From Tabrizicola_A sp964393035 (GTDB lineage Bacteria; Pseudomonadota; Alphaproteobacteria; Rhodobacterales; Rhodobacteraceae), in the NCBI GenBank assembly GCA_964393035.1, contig CAYMRX010000001.1, positions 310,001 to 374,000 on the forward strand: 64,000 nucleotides of DNA. Reading direction: 5' to 3'. Under the pieces are notes generated by a model, which was given only the letters and a program-made list of their open reading frames with translations, was not told the DNA's origin and searched no databases. Within the stretch, counting starts at the first letter, position 1, and the number at the start of each line of letters is the position of its first letter. This document shows positions 43,249 to 51,296 of the stretch, piece after piece. The translations under genes and the position numbers were made by a program.

Positions 43249-44786
43249 GCGGGGCCAGCAGGATGATCCGCAATATCCTGACCTTGGGCCTGTGGACGCT
43301 GGTGTCGCGCGGGGCCGGGCTGGCGCGCGATCTGATGATGGCGAACTACCTTGGCGCGGGCGCGGTGGCGGATGCCTTCAACGTCGCCTTTTCGCTGCCA
43401 AACATGTTCCGCCGCTTTTTTGCCGAAGGGGCGTTCAATCAGGCCTTCGTGCCGATTTATGCCAAAAAGCTGCAATCGGGCGATGATGCCGAACGCTTTG
43501 CCCAAGATGCCTTTGCCGGGCTTTCCGCCGTGCTGCTGGGGCTGGTGCTGATCGGCACGCTGGCCATGCCCGCGCTGGTCTGGGCCATGGCGTCGGGCTT
43601 TGTCGGGGATGAGCGGTTTGATCTGGCGGTCACCTTTGGCCGGATCACCTTTTGCTACATCTTCTTCATCTCGCTTTTTGCCATGCTGGCCGGCGTGCTG
43701 AACGCCCATGGCCGCTTTGCCGAGGCTGGCTTCGTACCGGTTCTGATGAACCTTGTCTTCATTGCCGCCATGTGGCTGGCGGTGTTGATGGGCTGGGATA
43801 TTGGCACGACCCTGGTCTGGACGGTGCCGATCACCGGTATCGCGCAACTGGCCTTTACCTGGCGGGCCGCGGCCAAAGTCGGTTTTGTGCCGCATTTCCG
43901 CCTGCCGCACATGACGCCCGATCTGAAACGCCTGATGATCACAGCCGTGCCGGCGATGCTGGCAGGCGGTGTCGTGCAGATCAACCTTCTGGTGTCGCGG
44001 CAGGTTGCCTCGGGCACCGAAGGCGCAATCTCATGGCTGGTCTATGCCGACCATCTGTATCAGTTGCCCCTTGGCGTGGTGGCAATTGCGGTGGGCACGG
44101 TTCTGCTGCCGGAATTGTCACGGCGGCTTTCGGCGGGCGATGCCCAAGGCGGCCAGAATGCCTTTAACCGTGGCACAGAATTTGCGCTGATTTTGACCCT
44201 GCCTTCGGCGATGGGGCTGATGGTGCTGTCGCATCCGATCATCGAAGTGATCTACCAACGCGGGGCCTTTGACGCCCATGCCACAGCCAATACCGCCCTT
44301 GCGCTGGCGATCTATGCCGCGGGCTTGCCTGCCTTTGTGCTGCAAAAAGTCCTGCAACCGCTGTTCTTTTCGCGCGAAGATACCGGCCGCCCCTTCCGCT
44401 ATGCCGTCTGGTCGATGGTGACCAATGCCGTCATCGCCGTTGGCCTTATGCCCCTGATCGGCTTTGCCGCCGCCGCGGTCGCCACCTCACTGTCTGCGTG
44501 GATCATGGTCGGCCAGCTTTGGTGGGGGGCCCGCGCCATGGGGCCAGAAGCGCAGTTCGATGACCGCCTTTTTGACCGCCTGCCGCGCATCCTGCTGGCC
44601 TGCATCGCGATGGTGCTCCTGATCTGGGCCGGGGCGATGTTGCTGCAACCCTTGCTGCAATCCGCGGGCTGGCGGTATCCGGCGCTGGCCGTGCTGATCG
44701 CGGTCGGCAGTGCTGCCTATTTCGGCACGGGCTTTGCGCTGCACGCCTTCAAACTGTCCGAATTGAAAGGCCTGCGTCAGCGCTGA
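43245..44786 (+). CDS. murJ: Lipid II flippase
   Basis: This 513-residue integral membrane protein of the MVF family moves lipid II across the inner membrane for peptidoglycan synthesis. About 14 hydrophobic segments are spread over the length. Family marks are TLGLWTLVSRGAGLARDLM, ADAFNVAFSLPNMFRRFFAEGAFNQAFVP (whose central arginines line the cavity) and the ALAIYAAGLPAFVLQKVLQPLFFSRED block. It overlaps glnD by four bases at its start, and its end overlaps the convergent rhomboid-like gene by ten. Confidence 0.96.
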   Translation: MSGASRMIRNILTLGLWTLVSRGAGLARDLMMANYLGAGAVADAFNVAFSLPNMFRRFFAEGAFNQAFVPIYAKKLQSGDDAERFAQDAFAGLSAVLLGLVLIGTLAMPALVWAMASGFVGDERFDLAVTFGRITFCYIFFISLFAMLAGVLNAHGRFAEAGFVPVLMNLVFIAAMWLAVLMGWDIGTTLVWTVPITGIAQLAFTWRAAAKVGFVPHFRLPHMTPDLKRLMITAVPAMLAGGVVQINLLVSRQVASGTEGAISWLVYADHLYQLPLGVVAIAVGTVLLPELSRRLSAGDAQGGQNAFNRGTEFALILTLPSAMGLMVLSHPIIEVIYQRGAFDAHATANTALALAIYAAGLPAFVLQKVLQPLFFSREDTGRPFRYAVWSMVTNAVIAVGLMPLIGFAAAAVATSLSAWIMVGQLWWGARAMGPEAQFDDRLFDRLPRILLACIAMVLLIWAGAMLLQPLLQSAGWRYPALAVLIAVGSAAYFGTGFALHAFKLSELKGLRQR

Positions 44787-45454
44787 CGCAGGTGGTCGAT
44801 CAACCGGGGGATGCCACCGGGGGCGACCAATACGGTCAACGCAAAGCCCGCGGCAAAACCTGCAAGATCGGCCACCCAACCCCACCCGCCGCCAAAAGCG
44901 ACGCCAAAGATCAGCTGCACCCCAAGCAAAAGCCCGATCATGGAAAAGGCCCGGTATTCCTTGCCCGACCCGGCAAGCCGCAGCCACATCAGATAGGTAA
45001 AGGCCCCCACCAGCCCGTAATCACCGGGATAGGCCCCGAACAGGGGCATGGGCGTTGTCAAAAACCCATAGGCGAGGGCACCGACAAGGGTTGCGCCAAA
45101 AAACACCACCAAAACCGCCCAGAATCGCAGCAGCTCACCCACGAATTTGCCAAGGGCCAGCAGGATCACCACGGCAAAGGCGGTATGGGTCAGGGTGCCA
45201 TGCACAAAGGGATAGGCCACCAACCGAGCCAGATGTTCGGCCGGAAAACTGCCCAGCAGCCACATCTCGCGCCACAGATCCGGCACGAAGGCGATTTCGG
45301 TGATCGCCTCCATCCGCCAACCGACAGCATCCGGCCCGCCCGCAATCCCTGCCTCACCGATTTGCAAAACGATTTCCAAGACGATCATCGGCAGCGCCAA
45401 GGCCCAGACCACCGGTGGCAGCGGGTTCAGCGGCGGGGCGTTATGGTCTTGCAT
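44777..45454 (-). CDS. Rhomboid-like membrane protein lacking the catalytic dyad
   Basis: This 225-residue protein has six or so hydrophobic segments in a rhomboid layout: L1 loop region, FVHGTLTHTAFAVVILLALGKFVGELL (rhomboid HGxxxH-type TM2), then GAYPGDYGLVGAFTYL where active rhomboids have GxSG, and GWVADLAGFAAGFAL where the catalytic His is expected. Neither the serine nor the TM6 histidine is there, and the TM2 Asn is also missing. It is therefore probably a non-proteolytic relative. GAGGAG six bases before 45454 supports the start. Confidence 0.78.
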   Translation of the reverse strand: MQDHNAPPLNPLPPVVWALALPMIVLEIVLQIGEAGIAGGPDAVGWRMEAITEIAFVPDLWREMWLLGSFPAEHLARLVAYPFVHGTLTHTAFAVVILLALGKFVGELLRFWAVLVVFFGATLVGALAYGFLTTPMPLFGAYPGDYGLVGAFTYLMWLRLAGSGKEYRAFSMIGLLLGVQLIFGVAFGGGWGWVADLAGFAAGFALTVLVAPGGIPRLIDHLRQR

Positions 45455-45537
45455 CTGGCACTCCTCAGGGGTCAATTGACGCCCCATGCCCCGAGCGATA
45501 AGCCGAAGCGGCACAACTTTCCAGATGGAGTTCACAG

Positions 45538-46581
45538 ATGTCCGAGCCGGTCCAAACGCCTCAGACCCAATTCAAACCCCGCATTTTCTCGGGTATCCAG
45601 CCTTCGGGCGGGCTGACCCTTGGGAATTATCTCGGGGCGCTGAAGCGGTTCGTCGAAAAGCAGGATGAGGGGATCGAGACGATCTATTGCCTTGTCGATC
45701 TGCATGCGATCACCGTCTGGCAAGACCCCGAACGCTTGCGTCAGCAAACCCGCGAAGGGGCGGCCGCCTTTATCGCCGCCGGCATTGATCCGGCCCGCTC
45801 GATCCTGTTCAACCAGTCCCAAGTCACGGCGCATGCCGAACTTGGCTGGATCTTCAACTGTGTGGCCCGCATGGGCTGGATGAGCCGGATGACCCAATGG
45901 AAGGACAAGGCGGGCAAGAATGCCGAGGCCGCCTCGCTGGGCCTTTTCGCCTATCCCTCGCTGATGGCCGCCGACATCATGGCCTATCACGCCACCATGG
46001 TGCCGGTGGGCGAAGACCAAAAGCAGCATCTGGAGCTGACCCGCGACATCGCGATCAAGTTCAACAATGATTTCGGGGTGAACTTCTTCCCGGTGGTGGA
46101 GCCGCTGATCGAAGGGGCGGCAACCCGTGTGATGTCCTTGCGCGACGGCACCAAGAAAATGTCGAAATCCGATCCTTCGGACCAGTCGCGCATCAACCTG
46201 ACCGATGACGCCGACCAGATCGCCGCCAAGATCCGCAAGGCCAAGACCGACCCCGAGCCGCTACCCGACAGCGTCGAAGGACTGAAAGACCGGCCCGAGG
46301 CGCGGAACCTTGTCAACATCTACGCCGCCCTGTCGGGGCAGACGGTCGATCAGGTGGTCGCCGAATATGCCGGCGCGCAGTTCGGCACCTTCAAGCCCGC
46401 TCTGGCCGATCTGGCGGTGGCCAAGCTGTCGCCGATCACCACCGAGATGAACCGGCTGATGAAAGATCCCGCCGAGATCGACCGGATTCTCGGCGCGGGG
46501 GCCGACCGTGCCGAGGCGCTGGCCCGCCCGATCGTCGACAAGGTTTATGACATCATGGGCATGATCCGCTCGCGGCGATAG
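45538..46581 (+). CDS. trpS: Tryptophanyl-tRNA synthetase
   Basis: This 347-residue class I aminoacyl-tRNA synthetase charges tRNA-Trp. The HIGH-type motif is QPSGGLTLGNYLGAL near residue 20, and KKMSKSDPSD near residue 204 is the KMSKS loop. VGEDQKQHLELTRDIA binds tryptophan. The length is usual for bacteria. The ATG follows a 83-base gap divergent to the rhomboid-like gene, and a terminator-like hairpin follows. Confidence 0.96.
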   Translation: MSEPVQTPQTQFKPRIFSGIQPSGGLTLGNYLGALKRFVEKQDEGIETIYCLVDLHAITVWQDPERLRQQTREGAAAFIAAGIDPARSILFNQSQVTAHAELGWIFNCVARMGWMSRMTQWKDKAGKNAEAASLGLFAYPSLMAADIMAYHATMVPVGEDQKQHLELTRDIAIKFNNDFGVNFFPVVEPLIEGAATRVMSLRDGTKKMSKSDPSDQSRINLTDDADQIAAKIRKAKTDPEPLPDSVEGLKDRPEARNLVNIYAALSGQTVDQVVAEYAGAQFGTFKPALADLAVAKLSPITTEMNRLMKDPAEIDRILGAGADRAEALARPIVDKVYDIMGMIRSRR

Positions 46582-46605
46582 GCCAAGAGCTGCGGCGCCA
46601 AGGCA

Positions 46606-46658
46606 TTTGCGCCTTTTGAAATACTCCCGCCGGAGGCGCCTTCCTGCGCTCCGGCGGG
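46606..46658 (+). terminator. GAGTATTT element and hairpin after trpS
   Basis: An inverted copy of the 22-nt element (46606-46627, exact complement of 11761-11782) adjoins a 10-bp stem, CCCGCCGGAG (46626-46635) with CTCCGGCGGG (46649-46658). The rest of the gap to the ilvE start shows only the ilvE ribosome site AGGAGG. Confidence 0.55.
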
Positions 46659-46774
46659 CAATCTGTCTCTTCTGCCGCACATTCTGCCGCACGGCATCGC
46701 GGCCCTTGCGGCACTCTGCCCCTTCCCCTTTCCGGCCTCCCCTGCTTAACTCCGCCGCAAATCAGGAGGCACTC

Positions 46775-47638
46775 ATGGCATCGGGCATCAACATCCGCAC
46801 CTTTTTCGAAGGCAAATGGCATGAGGGCAATATCCCCGTCATGCGGGCGGCCGATCATGGGTCCTGGCTTGGCTCCACCGTGTTTGACGGCGCGCGGTAT
46901 TTCGACGGCATGGCGCCCGATCTGGACCTGCATTCGGCCCGGGTGAACCGCTCTGCCGAAGCGATGCTGTTGACGCCGACCATGGCCGCGCAAGAGATCG
47001 AAGGCATCGCGCGCGATGGCTTCAAGCTTTATGACAAGACCGCCGCGCTTTACGTCCGCCCGATGTATTGGGGGGTCGAGGATGACGGCTATGGCCTTGG
47101 CCCGCATGCCGATTACACCGGCTTTGCGCTTTGCCTTGAAGAAATCCCGATGTCGACCCCTGACAACACCACGACGCTGACCACCACCAGTTTCCGCCGC
47201 CCGGTCTTGGCCGACAATGTGACCAACGCCAAGGCGGGCTGCCTTTATCCCAACAATTACCGGATGATCGCCGAGGCACGGCGCAAGGGCTTTCAGAACG
47301 CGCTGGTGGCGGACGCCAATGGCAATGTCGCCGAAAGCGCCACGGCCAATGTGTTCATCGTGAAGGATGGCGTCGCCTTTACCCCGATCCCGAACGGCAC
47401 CTTCCTTGCCGGTCTGACCCGCGCGCGTCACATCAAGAACCTGCGCGCCGATGGGGTCGAGGTGGTAGAAAAGGTCATCACCTTTGACGAGGTGCGCGCC
47501 GCCGATGAAGTGTTCCTGACCGGCAACTTCAACAAGGTCAGCCGTGTCAGCCGGTTTGACGATGTGGCCTATAAATCCCATGCGATGGCGAGCCGCGCGC
47601 GTGCGCTTTATTGGGATTGGGCCGCATCGAACCGCTAA
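46775..47638 (+). CDS. ilvE: Branched-chain amino acid aminotransferase
   Basis: This 287-residue PLP fold-type IV enzyme exchanges the amino group between branched-chain amino acids and 2-oxoglutarate. The PLP lysine is Lys153 in NVTNAKAGCLYPNN, and the cofactor phosphate region is NVAESATANVF. GTVFDGAR-like GSTVFDGARYFDG lies at residues 33-45. It is slightly shorter than E. coli IlvE (309). AGGAGG five bases before the ATG at 46775 fixes the start; the longer open frame runs through the repeat element. Confidence 0.88.
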   Translation: MASGINIRTFFEGKWHEGNIPVMRAADHGSWLGSTVFDGARYFDGMAPDLDLHSARVNRSAEAMLLTPTMAAQEIEGIARDGFKLYDKTAALYVRPMYWGVEDDGYGLGPHADYTGFALCLEEIPMSTPDNTTTLTTTSFRRPVLADNVTNAKAGCLYPNNYRMIAEARRKGFQNALVADANGNVAESATANVFIVKDGVAFTPIPNGTFLAGLTRARHIKNLRADGVEVVEKVITFDEVRAADEVFLTGNFNKVSRVSRFDDVAYKSHAMASRARALYWDWAASNR

Positions 47639-47644
47639 GGCGCT

Positions 47645-47672
47645 GGCCCGGAAAGTTCCGATTTTCCGGGCC
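47645..47672 (+). terminator. Intrinsic terminator of ilvE
   Basis: A perfect 10-bp stem (GGCCCGGAAA at 47645-47654, TTTCCGGGCC at 47663-47672) with an eight-base loop begins seven bases after the stop codon, with TTTT shortly beyond. Confidence 0.7.
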
Positions 47673-47756
47673 CGGGTTTTGCGAAACTCCGCGACACCGC
47701 TGGGTGCTTGCCAGAATCTGCCCGGTCGGCAATACTCGACCTAAAGGGGAGAGATT

Positions 47757-48212
47757 ATGCGCAAGTTTCTCGTTGTGCTGGACGACAGCCGCGAATGCCT
47801 GAACGCCATGCGCTTCGCTGCGCTCAGGGCCTCTCATACCGGTGGTGGCGTGCAGATTCTGTCCATCCTGCGGCCCGAAGATTTTCAGGGCTGGATCGGT
47901 GTAGGCGATCTGATGCGGGCCGAAGCGCGCGAACGGATCGAGGCGCATTTCGAAGTTTTTGCCAAATGGATGCGCGACAAGAAGGGGGTGAACCCCGAAT
48001 TGGTGATCCGTGAAGGCGACCCCGCGACCGAGATCCTGGCCCAAGTCCGCGAAGACCCGGAAATCGGGGTCTTGGTGCTGGGGGCGGGCAATGACAAATC
48101 GGGCCCCGGCCCCTTGGTCACGCAAATGTCGCGCAATTCGGCCAGCCTGCCGATCCCGATCACCATCGTGCCGGGCGAGATGAGCAAGGAACGGCTGGAA
48201 AGCATCACCTGA
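47757..48212 (+). CDS. Universal stress protein
   Basis: This 151-residue UspA-fold protein starts RKFLVVLDDSRECLNAM, the first strand and acidic turn of the fold, and ends with VLVLGAGNDKSGPGPLV and IPITIVPG, corresponding to the nucleotide-binding G-x2-G-x9-G(S/T) region. GGGGAGAG precedes the ATG. It stands alone, after the ilvE terminator and before the NifU-like gene. Precise role unknown; family members bind ATP or aid stress survival. Confidence 0.9.
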   Translation: MRKFLVVLDDSRECLNAMRFAALRASHTGGGVQILSILRPEDFQGWIGVGDLMRAEARERIEAHFEVFAKWMRDKKGVNPELVIREGDPATEILAQVREDPEIGVLVLGAGNDKSGPGPLVTQMSRNSASLPIPITIVPGEMSKERLESIT

Positions 48213-48329
48213 ACCGGGCAGCCATGCGCGGCCGCTCGACGCGTCAACGCAGGCTTCGCACGATGCGCTTGACCAGCATTTCAGCGATTTCAACACGCAG
48301 GATTGACCGACAATCCTCAGGCCCAAACC

Positions 48330-48358
48330 TTGACTCTGCGCCCCCTCGGGCGCATATC
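48330..48358 (+). promoter_or_regulatory. Putative promoter of the NifU-like gene
   Basis: TTGACT (48330-48335) and CATATC (48353-48358) are 17 bases apart, 27 bases before the ATG. The short distance to the start codon lowers confidence. The rest of the 48213-48385 gap shows no gene. Confidence 0.35.
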
Positions 48359-48385
48359 CGACATGAACTGTCGGAGATACCACAG

Positions 48386-48943
48386 ATGTTCATCCAGACC
48401 GAATCCACGCCCAACCCGGCGACGCTGAAGTTCCTGCCCGGCCAGTCCGTTCTGGAACTGGGCACCGCCGATTTCCCATCTGCCGAAGCGGCAGGCAAAT
48501 CGCCGCTTGCCACCCGGATTTTCGCGGTTTCGGGCGTGACGGGCGTGTTTTTCGGCACCGATTTCGTGACGGTGACCAAGACCGATGCCGTGGATTGGGG
48601 CCATATCAAGCCCGCGATCCTTGGCGCGATCATGGAGCATTTCCAGTCCGGCCAGCCGGTCATCACGGGCGAACAGGCCGCCGCGCATCAGGCACATGAG
48701 GGGCCGGATAGCGATATCGTCAAGCAGATCAAGGAATTGCTGGATACCCGCGTGCGCCCGGCGGTGGCACAGGATGGTGGCGACATCACCTTCCACGGCT
48801 TTGACCGGGGTGTCGTCTATCTGCACATGAAGGGCGCCTGCGCGGGTTGCCCCTCCTCGACCCTGACACTGAAAATGGGAATCGAGAACCTGCTGCGTCA
48901 CTATATCCCCGAAGTGACCGAGGTGCGTCCGGTTGCGGCCTGA
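48386..48943 (+). CDS. NifU family Fe-S scaffold/carrier protein (Nfu type)
   Basis: This 185-residue protein has an Nfu N-terminal domain (MFIQTESTPNPATLKFLPGQ) and a C-terminal NifU-like domain with RPAVAQDGGDITF and the cluster-ligating CxxC in KGACAGCPSSTLTLK. Nfu proteins carry 4Fe-4S clusters to client enzymes. The start is at ATG 48386; GGAG is ten bases upstream. The gene overlaps tsaB by 11 bases. The arrangement of nfu followed by tsaB and rimI is common in related alphaproteobacteria by my recollection. Confidence 0.92.
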   Translation: MFIQTESTPNPATLKFLPGQSVLELGTADFPSAEAAGKSPLATRIFAVSGVTGVFFGTDFVTVTKTDAVDWGHIKPAILGAIMEHFQSGQPVITGEQAAAHQAHEGPDSDIVKQIKELLDTRVRPAVAQDGGDITFHGFDRGVVYLHMKGACAGCPSSTLTLKMGIENLLRHYIPEVTEVRPVAA

Positions 48944-49565
48944 AACGGTTCTGGCACTTGACACATCGGCGGCGCATTGCGCCGCCGCTTTGCTTTTGCC
49001 CGACGGCACGCTGCTGTCGCGCCTTGAACCGATGGACAAAGGTCAGGCAGAACGGCTCTTGCCGCTTCTGGAGGGTCTTCTGGCCGAGGCCGGTCTCGGC
49101 TGGGACGATCTGACGCGGCTTGCCGTCGGCACCGGCCCCGGCAATTTCACCGGGGTACGCATCGCGGTGGCCGCCGCGCGGGGGCTTGCCTTGGGTCTGG
49201 GAATTCCGGCCATCGGCGTCACCCGGTTGGAGGCGCTGGCCTATGGTCTGCCCCACCCCCTTACGGTGATCGAAGACGCCCGCCGCGAGGAGGCCTATGT
49301 GCAGGAGTTTGGCACCGCGACCCCGACCGCGCGGCTGATCGCCCTGCCCGACCTGCCGCAGGCACTGGCGACCGCGTTCACCACAGGCTCTGCGGCCGGC
49401 CCCGATGCCCTGCCCCCGGCCCACCCCTTGGCCGAGGCGATTGCCCTTATCGCGGCCACCCGCCCCTTGCCACAAGCCCGCCCGGCCCCCTTCTACCTGC
49501 GGGGGGCCGATGCTGCCCCTCCCGCCGATCCGCCGCCGGTGCTCCTGCCCGACCCCGTGCCATGA
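48933..49565 (+). CDS. tsaB: tRNA threonylcarbamoyladenosine biosynthesis protein TsaB, TTG start
   Basis: This 210-residue ASKHA-fold protein is the TsaB partner that helps TsaD form t6A37 in tRNA. It has LALDTSAAHCAAALLL at the start and AVGTGPGNFTGVRIAVAAARGLALGL near residue 65, the most conserved block. The only start codon upstream of the first strand in frame is TTG at 48933-48935, inside the end of the NifU-like gene, so translational coupling is likely. It overlaps rimI as ATGA. The C-terminal Pro-rich tail is variable. Confidence 0.92.
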   Translation: MRPETVLALDTSAAHCAAALLLPDGTLLSRLEPMDKGQAERLLPLLEGLLAEAGLGWDDLTRLAVGTGPGNFTGVRIAVAAARGLALGLGIPAIGVTRLEALAYGLPHPLTVIEDARREEAYVQEFGTATPTARLIALPDLPQALATAFTTGSAAGPDALPPAHPLAEAIALIAATRPLPQARPAPFYLRGADAAPPADPPPVLLPDPVP

Positions 49566-50011
49566 TCCCCGCTGTCGAGATGACCGCCGCCGAAATGGCC
49601 CGCTTGCATGCGATCGCGTTCACCACCCCACGGCCGTGGTCCGAGGCCGAAATTGCCGACCTTCTTGCCAGCCCGTTTTGCTTTGCCTTGACCGAACCCG
49701 GCGGATTCCTGCTGGGTCGGGTGGTCGCGGGCGAGGCAGAGCTTTTGACCATCGCCGTGGCCCCTGCTGCGCGTCGGCAGGGCCTTGGCCGCAGGCTGGC
49801 CCAGGGTTTTCTTGACAGGGCGCGGCATCAAGGCGCCGAATCGGCCTTTCTTGAGGTTGCCGCCAGCAATGACGCCGCACGCGCCCTTTATGCCGCCATC
49901 GGTTTCAGCCCTGCGGGAAAACGTCGCGGCTATTATCAGCGCCCGGACGGCACCACCGACAACGCGCTGATCTTGGTCAGAACCTTAATGGAACCAAGAT
50001 CAGACCAATAA
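49562..50011 (+). CDS. rimI: Ribosomal-protein-alanine N-acetyltransferase
   Basis: This 149-residue GNAT acetyltransferase has the acetyl-CoA motif VAPAARRQGLGRRLAQGF and the FLEVAASNDAARALYAAIGFSPAGKRRGYY block characteristic of RimI. It acetylates the N-terminal alanine of ribosomal protein S18 in E. coli. The tsaB-rimI coupling supports the name over generic GNATs. Confidence 0.88.
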   Translation: MIPAVEMTAAEMARLHAIAFTTPRPWSEAEIADLLASPFCFALTEPGGFLLGRVVAGEAELLTIAVAPAARRQGLGRRLAQGFLDRARHQGAESAFLEVAASNDAARALYAAIGFSPAGKRRGYYQRPDGTTDNALILVRTLMEPRSDQ

Positions 50012-50073
50012 CCCGCCAGACGCGTGGCAAGGCCGTGAAACCCGATGCCATCCCGGCACCTCACAGATTCCTG

Positions 50074-50104
50074 TTGACCCTTTCGCAACCTTCCGACCTA
50101 AACT
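50074..50104 (+). promoter_or_regulatory. Putative promoter of the nucleoside ABC transporter operon
   Basis: TTGACC (50074-50079) is followed 19 bases later by TAAACT (50099-50104), about 73 bases before the first ATG. Spacing is longer than ideal. Confidence 0.4.
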
Positions 50105-50177
50105 GTCGGCGATCCTTCCGCACCCGGCTGCTGCGGTCCTGACGGAGGGGCATGACAGTATAACCGGGAGAACACCT

Positions 50178-51173
50178 ATGACTCTGATGAAACATCTCGC
50201 AGGCGCTGCCGCGACCCTTGCCCTGACCGCAGGTGTTGCCACCGCCGAACCCGCGATCATCTTCGATCTTGGCGGCAAGTTCGACAAATCCTTCAACGAA
50301 GCCGCGTTTGGCGGTGCCGAGCGTTGGAAAGCCGAAACCGGCGGCACCTACAAAGAATTGGAAATGCAGGACGAAGCCCAGCGCGAGCAGGCGCTGCGCC
50401 GTCTGGCCGAAGCAGGGGCCAACCCCGTCGTCATGACCGGCTTTGCCTTTGGCGATGTGCTGAACAAGGTTGCCCCCGATTTCCCGAACACCAAATTCGC
50501 CATCGTCGACATGGTCGTGGACCAGCCGAACGTGAAATCGGTGGTCTTCAACGAGCATGAAGGCTCGTATCTCGTCGGCATGATGGCCGGCATGGCCTCG
50601 AAAACCGGGACCGTCGGCTTCATCGGCGGCATGGACATTCCGCTGATCCGCAAATTCGGCTGCGGCTATGCCCAGGGCGTTCTGGCCGCCAAGGCGGATG
50701 CCAAGGTTGTCTTGAACATGACCGGCACCACCCCCGCCGCCTGGAATGACCCGGTGAAGGGTGCCGAACTGGCCAAGGCCCAGAAAGCCCAAGGCGCGGA
50801 TGTGATCTATGCGGCCGCTGGCGGCACCGGCGTGGGCGTTCTGCAAACCGCGGCGGACGAAGGCATCCTGTCGATCGGCGTGGACAGCAACCAGAACTAC
50901 ATGCACCCCGGCAAGGTTCTGACCTCGATGCTGAAGCGCGTCGACAATGCCGTCTATGAAGCCTTCAAGGAAGGTGAAAACCTGACCTCCGGCATCAATG
51001 TCATGGGTCTGGCCAATGACGGCGTCGGCTACGCGATGGACGAGCATAACGCCGCCCTCGTGACCCCGGAAATGGCCGCCGCAGTTGATGCCGCTGCCGC
51101 CAAGATCAAGTCGGGCGAAATCGTCGTGCATGACTACATGTCCGACAACACCTGCCCGGCTGCCCAGTTCTAA
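50178..51173 (+). CDS. BMP family ABC transporter substrate-binding protein (nucleoside type)
   Basis: This 331-residue periplasmic protein of the basic membrane protein/PnrA family binds nucleosides. The signal peptide is MTLMKHLAGAAATLALTAGV with cleavage near TA-EP; there is no lipobox cysteine, unlike many PnrA lipoproteins. Core motifs are IIFDLGGKFDKSFNEAAF, GFIGGMDIPLIRKFGCGYAQG and AAGGTGVGVLQTA. GGGAG precedes the ATG. It heads a five-gene unit with an ATPase, two permeases and purine nucleoside phosphorylase, which supports purine nucleoside uptake. Confidence 0.92.
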   Translation: MTLMKHLAGAAATLALTAGVATAEPAIIFDLGGKFDKSFNEAAFGGAERWKAETGGTYKELEMQDEAQREQALRRLAEAGANPVVMTGFAFGDVLNKVAPDFPNTKFAIVDMVVDQPNVKSVVFNEHEGSYLVGMMAGMASKTGTVGFIGGMDIPLIRKFGCGYAQGVLAAKADAKVVLNMTGTTPAAWNDPVKGAELAKAQKAQGADVIYAAAGGTGVGVLQTAADEGILSIGVDSNQNYMHPGKVLTSMLKRVDNAVYEAFKEGENLTSGINVMGLANDGVGYAMDEHNAALVTPEMAAAVDAAAAKIKSGEIVVHDYMSDNTCPAAQF

Positions 51174-51193
51174 GGCCAATCCGGTCTGACACG

Positions 51194-51220
51194 TGCCGCG
51201 CCTGTGATCCGGGCGCGGCA
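51194..51220 (+). terminator. Stem-loop between binding-protein and ATPase genes
   Basis: A 9-bp stem (TGCCGCGCC at 51194-51202, GGCGCGGCA at 51212-51220) with a nine-base loop, 20 bases after the binding-protein stop. It probably lets more binding protein than ATPase be made. Confidence 0.55.
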
Positions 51221-51296
51221 TATTCTTCAAAGGGCCCCGCTGTCGAAGCCGCGCAAAGTGGACGGGTCCGGCGTTTCCAGACGGGGAGTGATGCGC

